Source: Treponema sp. (GTDB taxonomy: Bacteria > Spirochaetota > Spirochaetia > Treponematales > Breznakiellaceae). Taken from it: a DNA stretch of 64,000 bases. Numbering within the stretch: the first letter of the stretch is position 1; every line of letters begins with the position of its first letter. The notes beneath the pieces were generated by a model. That model saw only the letters and a program-made list of their open reading frames with translations. It did not search any database and had not been told where the DNA came from. Shown here piece after piece: positions 9,255 to 16,494 of the stretch. The DNA lies in assembly GCA_009784935.1 (NCBI GenBank), contig WQXI01000004.1, forward strand, positions 62,001 through 126,000. Reading direction: 5' to 3'. The position numbers were made by a program, and so were the translations under genes.

Positions 9255-11285
9255 TTAAGAATTTTCCCCGATTTTATATTTTTTTTCGTCAGCATTCAAA
9301 TCAATTTCTTCTAAATCCGGCACATCAACGCCAAGAAGAGAACGGACTTCGTCAATGCTTTGCGGACCCTTTGGTTCTCCTGCAAAATTAATTACCGCAA
9401 ATACTCTAACGGGCTTTGATTTTCCTTTAACTGTGACAGAAGGCATTTCATCTGTTAAGAATAAATCACCAATAAGCCGCCATGTATCTTCTGATATAAG
9501 AATATCTACTCCAAGCGGTTTTGTAAGAGATTCGATACGGGAAGCAAGATTAACAGGATCTCCTATTACTGTATATTCCATACGCTGATCAGAACCAAGC
9601 TGCCCTGCCGTTACAATCCCTGAGTTAATACCGCACCCAATATTTATAAAAGGATTGGCAGGATCGCCCGCTTTGCGTTCTTTGTTCATAAAGTACAAAG
9701 CTTTACGCATCATAAGCGCGGCTTTAACGCAGTTAAAAGCGTCTTTTCGCGCAGAGCCGACTGTGTAGGCAGTACCCCAATGCGCCATTACAGCATCGCC
9801 GATAAATTTATCAACTACGCCGTTTGTTTTTTCTATACAATCGATCATATGAGTAAAATAATGGTTTAGCCAATAAACAATTTTATCTGACGCTTCCGCT
9901 CCAAAGACACTGGTAAAATGTTCGGACTTAGCGGTAAACTCACGAATATCAGAAAAGAAAACAGTTGCGTTCTTTGCAAGCCCGCCCGGTTTAATTTCGC
10001 CGCGCATAGCTTTTACCGCAATTTCCCTGTTTGTAAACTTGCCGAATACCTTTAAGGCAGAACACATTTTTCCGAATGACGAAGCAAGAACTCCGATTTC
10101 GTCACGGTTTTTTAATTGGAACTCAAGATCAAACTTGCCGCCTTCTATCTGCCGAGCGGCAACAGCAAGCGATTTTATCGGCACGGAAATTGATTTTGCA
10201 AAAAACCAGACAAAAATAATCGATATTGCTAAAACTGCAATTGTTAGATAAATATTATGCCGTGTCCTGCGGTCTATGCTTTCAAATATCGTGTCATAAT
10301 CTATGCTGGTAATAACAATTGCGCCTGTGGGATTTAATTTTGTATACGCAACATATTGGCGCGATTTTTTGCCATCCTTTTCGCTAAGATTTAAAACGCC
10401 TATATCTGCAAGGTGATTTATTCCTTTATTAACCAAACTCATAACTTCTTCGATTATTATCACATCAATTTCTTTTTTTTCTATTGGGCGAGGTTTATTT
10501 TCCATTATTCCAAAATCATCTTCTTCACGTTTTTGCCCATCTTTAGCAGGATTTTTTATAATAGAATGAATAAACTCTAAATCTGCAATATTCGGAGCGT
10601 TTCTGACTAACGTTAAATCGGTATGACAGAGAAGATCGCCGTCTACACTTATCATATAAGATTGGTTTACTTCAAACTTAAAATTATGATTAAGATTTTC
10701 TGTAGAAAAAAGAACTCCTCCTACTCCGCCGTTCTGCAACTGGAAAAACATAGCTATTATTGCTTTAGAAAAATTAGGCGCGGCATTTAAAAGAATCGTG
10801 CGTCCACGCACGGCGTCTCCCATCTTGGATTTTATTTCTGCACTGTTAAAATAAGAATTAATCTGCGCACTTGTAATATTCTTGTTTGCAATATACACAA
10901 ATTGATCGTTTACTATAATTTGCTCCGGCCTGCCTGATACTAAATAGAATACTGCGGCGGTGTCAGGGTTTCCTGCCCAAAAAGAAGCTGTAGATTCATT
11001 GATAATTGATGTTTGCGAACCCAAAGCTATACGGGTTTGAATAAACGCCCTTGTATTATTATGTACGTTAGAAAGCAAATTTCCGGCTTCTATCGCAGAA
11101 ATGCGGTTAATATCCATATTATTTGCTACTGCGGTAGTCTCTAAGTCCCAACGAATCAGAAGAGAAACCATAGCAGTTATAGAACCCAGAGATAATACTA
11201 CAATAATAGAGATAATGGTGACCATTTTTGCGCCAATCGAAAAATTAATTTTATCCAGATCGCGCCGTTTCTCTTGTGCTTTCAT
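9255..11285 (-). CDS. Membrane-bound class III adenylate cyclase with large extracytoplasmic sensor (cassette 1)
   Basis: The 676-residue protein has TM1 at about 19-44, an extracytoplasmic sensor of about 300 residues, TM2 at about 344-366, a HAMP linker to about 418, and a class III cyclase domain at about 436-630. All catalytic residues are present: metal-binding Asp446 (FFSDIREF) and Asp497, adenine-selecting Lys493 (VDKFIGD) with Asp576, and transition-state Asn579 and Arg583 (DPVNLASR). It should therefore make cAMP. A charged insert of about 60 residues (around 240-300) in the sensor is absent from the paralogue at 20858-22735. The -10 box lies 6 bases before the ATG and no Shine-Dalgarno is seen. 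Confidence 0.93.
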   Translation of the reverse strand: MKAQEKRRDLDKINFSIGAKMVTIISIIVVLSLGSITAMVSLLIRWDLETTAVANNMDINRISAIEAGNLLSNVHNNTRAFIQTRIALGSQTSIINESTASFWAGNPDTAAVFYLVSGRPEQIIVNDQFVYIANKNITSAQINSYFNSAEIKSKMGDAVRGRTILLNAAPNFSKAIIAMFFQLQNGGVGGVLFSTENLNHNFKFEVNQSYMISVDGDLLCHTDLTLVRNAPNIADLEFIHSIIKNPAKDGQKREEDDFGIMENKPRPIEKKEIDVIIIEEVMSLVNKGINHLADIGVLNLSEKDGKKSRQYVAYTKLNPTGAIVITSIDYDTIFESIDRRTRHNIYLTIAVLAISIIFVWFFAKSISVPIKSLAVAARQIEGGKFDLEFQLKNRDEIGVLASSFGKMCSALKVFGKFTNREIAVKAMRGEIKPGGLAKNATVFFSDIREFTAKSEHFTSVFGAEASDKIVYWLNHYFTHMIDCIEKTNGVVDKFIGDAVMAHWGTAYTVGSARKDAFNCVKAALMMRKALYFMNKERKAGDPANPFINIGCGINSGIVTAGQLGSDQRMEYTVIGDPVNLASRIESLTKPLGVDILISEDTWRLIGDLFLTDEMPSVTVKGKSKPVRVFAVINFAGEPKGPQSIDEVRSLLGVDVPDLEEIDLNADEKKYKIGENS

Positions 11286-11291
11286 AGTTAA

Positions 11292-11320
11292 ATTATAGTA
11301 AAAAAAAGAAAGAAAGTCAT
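11292..11320 (-). promoter_or_regulatory. Putative promoter of cyclase cassette 1
   Basis: On the minus strand ATGACT (11320-11315), a 17-base spacer and TATAAT (11297-11292) precede the cyclase ATG at 11285 by only 6 bases. Transcription would start at or next to the A of the ATG. The -35 matches the consensus at 4 of 6 positions. Confidence 0.5.
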
Positions 11321-11359
11321 GTGTTTTTGGGTTTTAATCGGTATAATTTTGGCAAATTT

Positions 11360-11401
11360 CTCACACGGAGGAAGATTTAACCACAGAGTTACACAGAGTG
11401 T
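11360..11401. repeat. CACAGAG-type dispersed repeat copy (intergenic)
   Basis: Two half-units, tcacacggaggaag and accacagagttacacagag, lie in direct orientation between the cyclase promoter and the 3' end of the beta-helix lipoprotein gene. They belong to the family also seen at 13993, 14333, 31147, 33665, 45501, 46801 and 49702. No opposing arm is present here. Confidence 0.7.
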
Positions 11402-11416
11402 AAGAGACAATTATTG

Positions 11417-13321
11417 TTACTGTTTTTCGTAAATGGGTACATATGTACCTGTATCAGCAGGTACAGTATGTTGTTGTGTAATAGTTCTTGCTAGATGCAA
11501 TGTTAATGGTGGTTCTCTATTAGCAGATAATGCAATAAAACCTAGATTTGTATTATTGTAAAGATCGCCACTACCTCCAAGAAATCCTTTATCGCCACTA
11601 AAAACATAGCCATTTGGATGACTGCCGCTATAAACAGCACTACTACTTCTAGCTGGCGTCCATTGCAAATTTGTATAAGAAACACCGTCACCATCCTGAT
11701 CAACCATAGATAAACTTGTAATATTAATTGTGATTGTATAAGGTTGAAAAATACCTGTTGTTTTCCTCCACGTACCAAAAAAATCCGACGGCAGACAGTC
11801 AACAATTGTTACAGTCACTGTATTAAAAATACTATCCGTTACTGCTGATACAGCTGTTATGGTTACCAGTTTGCCATGATCAGCAGGCGCAACATTTAAT
11901 ATTCCATCATTTATTGTTGTTGCTGCGTTAAGAACCGTTCCGCTGATACTCCAAGTTACTTCCTGATTAGGATTATTTGCACCTTGTACAGTTGCAGTAA
12001 AGGCTGCGCCGCTTCCGTAAAAAGTTCCGCCATTTACAGTTTCTGCAGTACCATTGTTAGTTGCAGGTAAATTTATATTTAAACCTGTGTATGTCGCTGC
12101 AGGCTCATCCCAGCCGCCGGCAGTGCCTTGTGTAATAGTTGTCATGTTTTGATTTGTGTCTGCCGTGTTTGTTCTTGTTTTTGGTTCTGTACTTGCATGA
12201 TATGCTGCATGGCCATTGCCACTGCTTGCAGTGTTTGCGTTAGCGCCGCCGTTTTGGCCATATATAGTTCCGCCGCCAGTTTTAGTAAAAATTCCTGCTC
12301 CTAATATATACACGCCGCCGCCGCTAATTACCGCAGTATTTCCGTTTATTATACCGCCTGACATATTAAAGGTTCCGCTATTGAATACACCGCCGCCGTT
12401 AGTTGTTGTTGAATTTCCGTTAATTGTACCGCCTGTCATACTAAAAGTTCCGCCAATACAAGATAAACCGCCGCCGCTCGGCGCAGTGTTGCCGTTTATA
12501 GTTCCACCGGACATATTAAATGTTCCATTAAAAACATCTACACCACCGCTTGAATTATTTGAACTATTTCCGCTAATTGTTCCTCCTGACATATTAAAGG
12601 TTCCGCCATTATTGACAGCAACACCGCCGCCGGAATTACTCGAAGCATTCCCGGTAATTACTGCTGTACCTTCCATGTTTAATGTGCCTTGAATATTAAC
12701 TGTTACTACTGCATTTGTATTGCCGGTTCTTCCTCGCAATGTTACGCCATTACTCAATGTAAGATTAATATTACTATTCAAAGTGAAAAGGCTTCCATTA
12801 GCAGAAAGCAATACTGTTACATTACTGCTTCGAGCTCTAAGAGTAATATCCTTACCCGGTGCATTACTTGCAGTAAATGGTGACGGCGCAAGAGATTGAT
12901 CTGTTGCTATTTCTATCAAGTAAGCTCCTGCTCCGCTAATATTAACAAATCCAAGCGCGTCATATAAATTATCAAATCCAATTTCCGGCTCGCTATTAAA
13001 CCTAACAAAAACTGTATTTGAGCTTATCCCAGAGTTCGCCCAATCAGCATACAGTGTCATACTTGAGTCAGGAGCAATGTCAAAGTTCCATTCTTCACCG
13101 TCTTTATCAAGCCAGCTGACAAATACAAAACTTGCTCTTGCAGGGTTTGCAGGTTTTGTTATTCTGTCGCCTCTCAACAAAACTTGATTAGAAACAGAAC
13201 TGCCTCCGCCTGTGTCAAAATTTATTATTCTTAAATCTAAGATTTGCTCCATCCATAAATTGGGACAACTTACAATAAAAAGCGAAAAAATAATAATTAT
13301 AAAAAAGATTTTTTTCTTCAT
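11417..13321 (-). CDS. Beta-helix surface lipoprotein with InlB-type B-repeat
   Basis: This 634-residue protein carries a lipoprotein signal (lipobox FIVSC, Cys19). Next comes an InlB/Listeria-Bacteroides-type repeat (about 30-92; LLRGDRITKPANPAR and MTLYADW). A right-handed beta-helix of Gly-Asn repeats follows (about 190-370; repeated NMSGGTISGN and NMSGGTINGN units), then Ig-like and C-terminal beta domains. Such proteins are exported adhesins or surface structures. The first 92 residues are nearly the same as in the lipoprotein at 16495-18852, after which the two differ. TATCAT lies 6 bases before the ATG. It is probably outer-membrane anchored; the ligand is unknown. Confidence 0.82.
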   Translation of the reverse strand: MKKKIFFIIIIFSLFIVSCPNLWMEQILDLRIINFDTGGGSSVSNQVLLRGDRITKPANPARASFVFVSWLDKDGEEWNFDIAPDSSMTLYADWANSGISSNTVFVRFNSEPEIGFDNLYDALGFVNISGAGAYLIEIATDQSLAPSPFTASNAPGKDITLRARSSNVTVLLSANGSLFTLNSNINLTLSNGVTLRGRTGNTNAVVTVNIQGTLNMEGTAVITGNASSNSGGGVAVNNGGTFNMSGGTISGNSSNNSSGGVDVFNGTFNMSGGTINGNTAPSGGGLSCIGGTFSMTGGTINGNSTTTNGGGVFNSGTFNMSGGIINGNTAVISGGGVYILGAGIFTKTGGGTIYGQNGGANANTASSGNGHAAYHASTEPKTRTNTADTNQNMTTITQGTAGGWDEPAATYTGLNINLPATNNGTAETVNGGTFYGSGAAFTATVQGANNPNQEVTWSISGTVLNAATTINDGILNVAPADHGKLVTITAVSAVTDSIFNTVTVTIVDCLPSDFFGTWRKTTGIFQPYTITINITSLSMVDQDGDGVSYTNLQWTPARSSSAVYSGSHPNGYVFSGDKGFLGGSGDLYNNTNLGFIALSANREPPLTLHLARTITQQHTVPADTGTYVPIYEKQ

Positions 13322-13345
13322 TCTTCTATGATATACAGGAACCTT

Positions 13346-13936
13346 TTACTCCGGCGTAAAAAAACTAATAGCGTCAAATGTAATGATGGTTCTGTTTTTA
13401 AAATAGTTAAGTGAATCTAAAGGATCATATATCATATTAACATTTGCATCGCCTTCTAAAAAATGATAGTTAGAAGTAGAAACCGACCCTACCCTAATAA
13501 ATGATGCCTGTGTGCCCGCAGGTATATTGTTTCTGCCGGGAGACGCTGTAACACGCCTGATAAGCTGCGCTCTCTCACTGCTCTCGAGGAGTTCGAGCCC
13601 AATATTAATTACATCTTCCAGCGCATTATTTGACCCTTGAGTCTGCCCGTCTGATCTTCGGATAGTCACCCACCAATTTCTGTTTGTCGTACTGCCGTAA
13701 TACATCTCTCTTGCTTTAATTAATTGTTCCATCGTGAGGTTTTGTCCGACCCTGGTCTCCGCGATACCCAGCAGCACCCTAAATGCGCATGCGCCGTCAT
13801 TATTATTAAATGCTTCCCGCATTGATATTCTTTCATTTAGAACTGTAGAAATTACTGTCCCGTCTTCATTTCCGTATAAAGAAAATGAAAGGGCAAAAAT
13901 TACTATACCCGCTGTTAAAATTTTCTTTATCTTCAT
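13346..13936 (-). CDS. Small exported protein of unknown function
   Basis: I do not recognise the family. The 196-residue product starts with a signal peptide (MKIKKILTAGIVIFALSFSL, likely cleaved after LYG). A region with NWWVTIRR and many Asn/Arg residues follows, then a C-terminal part containing SNYHFLEGDANVNMIYDPL. The start at 13936 is preferred because it begins the signal peptide and lies 7 bases after a good promoter; the longer frame to 13972 would begin with TTG inside that promoter's -35 box. It precedes the beta-helix lipoprotein gene by 24 bases and may be co-transcribed with it. Confidence 0.68.
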   Translation of the reverse strand: MKIKKILTAGIVIFALSFSLYGNEDGTVISTVLNERISMREAFNNNDGACAFRVLLGIAETRVGQNLTMEQLIKAREMYYGSTTNRNWWVTIRRSDGQTQGSNNALEDVINIGLELLESSERAQLIRRVTASPGRNNIPAGTQASFIRVGSVSTSNYHFLEGDANVNMIYDPLDSLNYFKNRTIITFDAISFFTPE

Positions 13937-13943
13937 ACTGATA

Positions 13944-13972
13944 ATAGTATCAGGAATTCCTAAAAATATCAA
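13944..13972 (-). promoter_or_regulatory. Promoter inside direct-repeat copy 1
   Basis: Minus strand: TTGATA (13972-13967), a 17-base spacer containing the perfect palindrome CAGGAATTCCTG in part, and TACTAT (13949-13944), 7 bases before the ATG at 13936. The -35 and spacer are identical to those of the second repeat copy at 14284-14312. Confidence 0.7.
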
Positions 13973-14033
13973 GGATGAATTTGAGCGTTTTTCTCACACA
14001 GAGGCACAGGGAAAAGAAGGGAACACGGAGGAA
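13948..14033. repeat. 86-bp direct repeat, copy 1
   Basis: This stretch is nearly identical to 14288-14373 (same length, only a few differences, such as tttgagcg versus ttttggcg). It contains a palindrome (CAGGAATTCCT), the -35 box TTGATA read on the minus strand, and a CACACAGAGGCACAGGG dispersed-repeat half-unit. The two copies flank the 62-codon gene. Confidence 0.9.
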
Positions 14034-14088
14034 AATAGAAGAAGGTCTACTGCTCTGAGTCTCCCTTATCCAGTAATTCCAGAAATAT

Positions 14089-14277
14089 CTAGCTTTTTGT
14101 TCTGATTATTTTAACAATATGTCTTTGTAATGGTTGTTCAACATCGTATTTCTTACTCAACGAAACTACTTCACAAGTCAACGGCCAAACCATCGACATC
14201 CGTTCTTCTGCGGTACCTTCAACATAACCGGAATTTCTCTTATCTGTTTTATTAATAACAGTAATAGTCTTATCCAT
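14089..14277 (-). CDS. Small protein, possibly toxin-antitoxin associated, 62 aa
   Basis: This short product contains the segment ERMSMVWPLTCEVVSLSKKY, followed by a basic end (QRHIVKIIRTKS). Small proteins with a VWPLT-like segment often sit beside nucleotidyltransferase or toxin-antitoxin genes. That is recalled, not checked, and the function is unknown. A good promoter (TTGATA-N17-TATAGT) ends 6 bases before the ATG and supports expression. The gene sits between the two copies of an 86-bp direct repeat and next to the HigBA module. Confidence 0.6.
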   Translation of the reverse strand: MDKTITVINKTDKRNSGYVEGTAEERMSMVWPLTCEVVSLSKKYDVEQPLQRHIVKIIRTKS

Positions 14278-14283
14278 TGATTA

Positions 14284-14312
14284 ACTATATCAGGAATTCC
14301 TAAAAATATCAA
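14284..14312 (-). promoter_or_regulatory. Promoter inside direct-repeat copy 2
   Basis: Minus strand: TTGATA (14312-14307), 17-base spacer tttttaggaattcctga, and TATAGT (14289-14284), 6 bases before the ATG at 14277. Five or six consensus positions match in each box and the spacer is ideal. No Shine-Dalgarno fits, so the mRNA would be leaderless. Confidence 0.72.
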
Positions 14313-14373
14313 GGATGAATTTTGGCGTTTTTCTCACACAGAGGCACAGGGAAAAGAAGGGAACACAGAGGAA
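14288..14373. repeat. 86-bp direct repeat, copy 2, with extended CACAGAGG tail
   Basis: Second copy of the repeat at 13948-14033. It continues to about 14431 with further units of the dispersed family (cttacgcagaagcgcaaag and cacacagagg). The stretch 14278-14447 contains no gene. Confidence 0.9.
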
Positions 14374-14447
14374 GAAAGTCCGCAGATTTTCGCGGAAAAG
14401 CTTACGCAGAAGCGCAAAGCACACAGAGGAAAAAGAAATGCAGATTA

Positions 14448-14801
14448 CTAGTGAGGTTTACGGGTTGATTTCTTGTTTTTCCTTACAGTATAAACCGCTT
14501 TTTTTTCTGCAACTTCACTATAAGGGATAATCTCATTAAACAGGTATTCTTTTTTTTCTAACTCAAATTCAAGATCATAATAGTTTTGAAGATTAAGCCA
14601 AAATTGAGCCGAATTCCCAAAATACCTAGAAAAGCGTAATGCCATATCTACTGTTATTCTGCGGCTGCCCTTTAGAATCTGACTAACAGCTGTCTGCTGT
14701 ACCTTAATTTCTTTGCTTAATTTATACGCAGAAATTCCCATAGGTTTTAAGAATTCTTCTTCAAGAATTGTTCCAGGTTTTATTAAAGCCAGTTTTTTCA
14801 T
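14448..14801 (-). CDS. higA: HigA-family antitoxin (helix-turn-helix)
   Basis: The 117-residue protein fits the HigA/VapI-like addiction-module antidote family. It has KPGTILEEEFLKPMGIS near the N-terminus and a helix-turn-helix (SAYKLSKEIKVQQTAVSQIL). The conserved segment RRITVDMALRFSRYFG-NSAQFWLNLQ follows. It would neutralise HigB and repress its own promoter through the helix-turn-helix. It follows the toxin gene by 12 bases, in the toxin-first order typical of higBA. The C-terminal tail is basic (VRKNKKSTRKPH). Confidence 0.93.
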   Translation of the reverse strand: MKKLALIKPGTILEEEFLKPMGISAYKLSKEIKVQQTAVSQILKGSRRITVDMALRFSRYFGNSAQFWLNLQNYYDLEFELEKKEYLFNEIIPYSEVAEKKAVYTVRKNKKSTRKPH

Positions 14802-14813
14802 AATTGCATTCTC

Positions 14814-15095
14814 CTAATGATAGTCAATAACAGTTACATCTGTTGCGTTGCTGTCTTTCCATTTAAAAGTAATTCTCCATTGGTCATTTATGCGGATACT
14901 ACAAAGACCTTTTTTATCCCCTTTTAATTTTTCAAAGCGGTTACCAGGAGGTATACGAAGATCATTTTCATCTGTTGCTGCATGAATAATAAGCAATTTA
15001 CTTCTGCCTCGTTGATGAAGCTCAGGAGGGAGACTCTTAATCTTCTCCCGTCTAAATAGTGCTTCGGTATCTTTGTTTCCAAAACTCTGTATCAT
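14814..15095 (-). CDS. higB: HigB-family mRNA interferase toxin (RelE/ParE fold)
   Basis: The 93-residue protein is of typical HigB length and sequence. It begins MIQSFGNKDTEALFRRE, with LPPELHQRGRSKLLIIHAA in the middle and RFEKLKGDKKGLCSIRIND followed by WRITFKW near the end. HigB toxins cut mRNA on the ribosome. It is the first gene of the module; an AAGGAAAG Shine-Dalgarno lies 7 bases before the ATG. A decayed piece that looks like part of a second higB lies at about 15380-15417. Confidence 0.93.
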   Translation of the reverse strand: MIQSFGNKDTEALFRREKIKSLPPELHQRGRSKLLIIHAATDENDLRIPPGNRFEKLKGDKKGLCSIRINDQWRITFKWKDSNATDVTVIDYH

Positions 15096-15115
15096 GTGAA
15101 TACTTTCCTTATATA

Positions 15116-15144
15116 ATACTATTGTATTACAATAGTATTGTCAA
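15116..15144 (-). promoter_or_regulatory. higBA promoter with embedded palindromic operator
   Basis: Minus strand: TTGACA (15144-15139), a 17-base spacer, and TAGTAT (15121-15116). A perfect inverted repeat, ATACTATTGT-N3-ACAATAGTAT (15116-15138), fills the spacer and the -10. It is the obvious binding site for HigA autorepression. Confidence 0.85.
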
Positions 15145-15182
15145 GAGATATTATATTGAAATTTTTCACACAAAGAACCTAA

Positions 15183-15370
15183 GGCGCTGTGTGGTTCTGC
15201 GCTGGATTGCTAAAATATCTTGAAAAACGCAAAACGCTGCCGCAGGCTATGTATGCTGCTGCCCAGAAAAACTCAGGAGGAATTCGTCTACGAGCCTCTT
15301 ACTTCGTTCGGTCTCTTCGACGGTGAATTCCTGAAGATGTTTTTCTGTTCAGCCCATACCTAGCCTGTTG
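15183..15370. repeat. 188-bp direct repeat, copy 1, with internal long inverted repeat
   Basis: It is about 97% identical to 16288-16476. Inside it, arms 15244-15288 and 15319-15366 are imperfect inverted repeats (ggctatgtatg...cagaaaaac against their complement) that could fold into a hairpin of about 120 bases. Most of the gene-free stretch 15096-15441 consists of the higBA promoter, this repeat and a higB-like remnant. Confidence 0.9.
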
Positions 15371-15379
15371 TTAATATTC

Positions 15380-15417
15380 TACATTTAATTTTACAAAGCG
15401 GTTGCGGGGAGGTATAC
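15380..15417 (-). pseudogene. Remnant resembling the middle of higB
   Basis: Read on the minus strand this stretch encodes SIPPRNRFVKLN, matching RIPPGNRFEKLK of the intact HigB. The DNA also aligns (caaagcggtt...ggaggtatac at 14933-14955). No start or full domain remains. It is evidence that a second HigB-type gene was once here or was rearranged. Confidence 0.55.
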
Positions 15418-15441
15418 TCGGTAAGCCTTTTTTCGCAATAC

Positions 15442-15831
15442 CTACATACATTTAATTATCCCCAATACAAATTCCTGAACTTCTCTTGCATATTTTAAGG
15501 CTATTTTCATATCATCACTAGTAATTTCAAGCTCATTTGGGTAACGTGGTATTACCGCATAATTGGTTAAAACAATCAATTTTGATGATAGTACAGAAAA
15601 AGTATTGTTAATTCTTATGCACATTTCTAAGAGTTCTTCTAAATCATGGATTTTGGGCGGTTCAATATTATTTAAATATAAAAAACCTTTTAAATACTTC
15701 TCTGCAGATTGCTGACAATGAAAACAAATTACTTCATCTGGCGTGGGATGATGCATGGTAGAAAGGTATTCTGCCGACCTTAAATCATCATTGGCTTTAT
15801 CAAGCCACTGTTGCAGTAAATCTTTATCCAT
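15442..15831 (-). CDS. HEPN-domain protein (toxin of an MNT/HEPN pair)
   Basis: This 129-residue all-helical protein has the HEPN family hallmarks: WLDKANDDLRSAEYL at the N-terminus, CFHCQQSAEKYLKGFL in the middle, and the NYAVIPRYPNE motif near residue 90 that matches the R-x-P part of the family. HEPN proteins paired with minimal nucleotidyltransferases act as RNase-type toxins. It overlaps the nucleotidyltransferase gene by 8 bases and is translated after it. The strict HepT RxxxxHxY motif is not seen; the family match is to the broader HEPN group, so the mechanism is uncertain. Confidence 0.88.
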   Translation of the reverse strand: MDKDLLQQWLDKANDDLRSAEYLSTMHHPTPDEVICFHCQQSAEKYLKGFLYLNNIEPPKIHDLEELLEMCIRINNTFSVLSSKLIVLTNYAVIPRYPNELEITSDDMKIALKYAREVQEFVLGIIKCM

Positions 15832-16156
15832 AAAGTTTTATGCCCTCCCTTTCAATCTTTCGTTCTAATGTCGCATGCTTCTTTCTAAAAATAAATCTAT
15901 TGTTTTTTAGCCCGATGATATCCATCGGCATTTTTTTAACAGGTTTAATTGCTTTACGAATCTCAATAATTGCTTCGAGTACTCTTATCTGTAAGTTATC
16001 ACTAAATACAATATATAAATCTAAATCAGAATTCTTATGCGGAGCGCCGTACGCATATGAACCAAAAAGATAAATTGCTTCTACAGGGACAGTATTCGTG
16101 ATTATTTTTGTAATTTCATCAAGTTCTCGCTTTATCTCAGAAATATCATTTTTCAT
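15824..16156 (-). CDS. Minimal nucleotidyltransferase (MNT), partner of HEPN
   Basis: The 110-residue protein has the GSX10DXD active site (LFGSYAYGAPHKNSDLDL) with a third Asp in MPMDIIG. This is a complete minimal nucleotidyltransferase of the MNT/MntA type. Such enzymes can AMPylate their HEPN partner and so silence it. It starts with an AGGGA Shine-Dalgarno, lies first in the two-gene operon and overlaps HEPN by 8 bases. The pair is flanked by two near-identical 188-bp direct repeats. Confidence 0.9.
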   Translation of the reverse strand: MKNDISEIKRELDEITKIITNTVPVEAIYLFGSYAYGAPHKNSDLDLYIVFSDNLQIRVLEAIIEIRKAIKPVKKMPMDIIGLKNNRFIFRKKHATLERKIEREGIKLYG

Positions 16157-16195
16157 TTTTTATCCCTAAAAATTATTTACTTTATTATTGATGTA

Positions 16196-16224
16196 ATTAT
16201 ATATCACTTTTGCAAAATTGTAAA
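16196..16224 (-). promoter_or_regulatory. Promoter of the MNT/HEPN operon
   Basis: Minus strand: TTTACA (16224-16219), 17-base spacer, TATAAT (16201-16196), about 40 bases before the ATG at 16156. The fit to the sigma-70 consensus is good. Confidence 0.75.
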
Positions 16225-16287
16225 TAAAAAGTCATCTGTCAATAGGCTTTATTCCCGAAATCCCTCACGCAGAGGCACAGAACTTAC

Positions 16288-16476
16288 GGCGCTGTGTGGT
16301 TCTGTGCCGGATTGCTAAAATATCTTGAAAAGCGTAAAACGCTGCCGCAAGGCTATGTATGCTGCTGCCCAGAAAAACTCAGGAGGAATCCGTCTACGAG
16401 CCTCTTACTTCGTTCGGTCTCTTCGACGGTGAATTCCTGAAGATGTTTTTCTGTTCAGCCCATACCTAGCCTGTTG
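16288..16476. repeat. 188-bp direct repeat, copy 2
   Basis: Near-identical partner of 15183-15370, in the same orientation, with the same internal inverted repeat. It occupies most of the gene-free stretch 16157-16494, preceded by a CACGCAGAGGCACAG unit at 16264. The two copies bracket the MNT/HEPN pair. Confidence 0.9.
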
Positions 16477-16494
16477 AAAATTTTCTACTTGTGT

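Noticed and set aside
12216-12692. 158-codon plus-strand frame rich in Pro and Val
   Set aside because: It mirrors the Gly/Asn beta-helix repeats of the lipoprotein gene; no start signal or known motif.
13948-16476. CRISPR array
   Set aside because: The direct repeats are only two copies each, 86 and 188 bases long, without regular spacers or cas genes.
11360-16476. Insertion sequence with transposase
   Set aside because: No transposase or integrase gene, intact or broken, is visible among the repeats.
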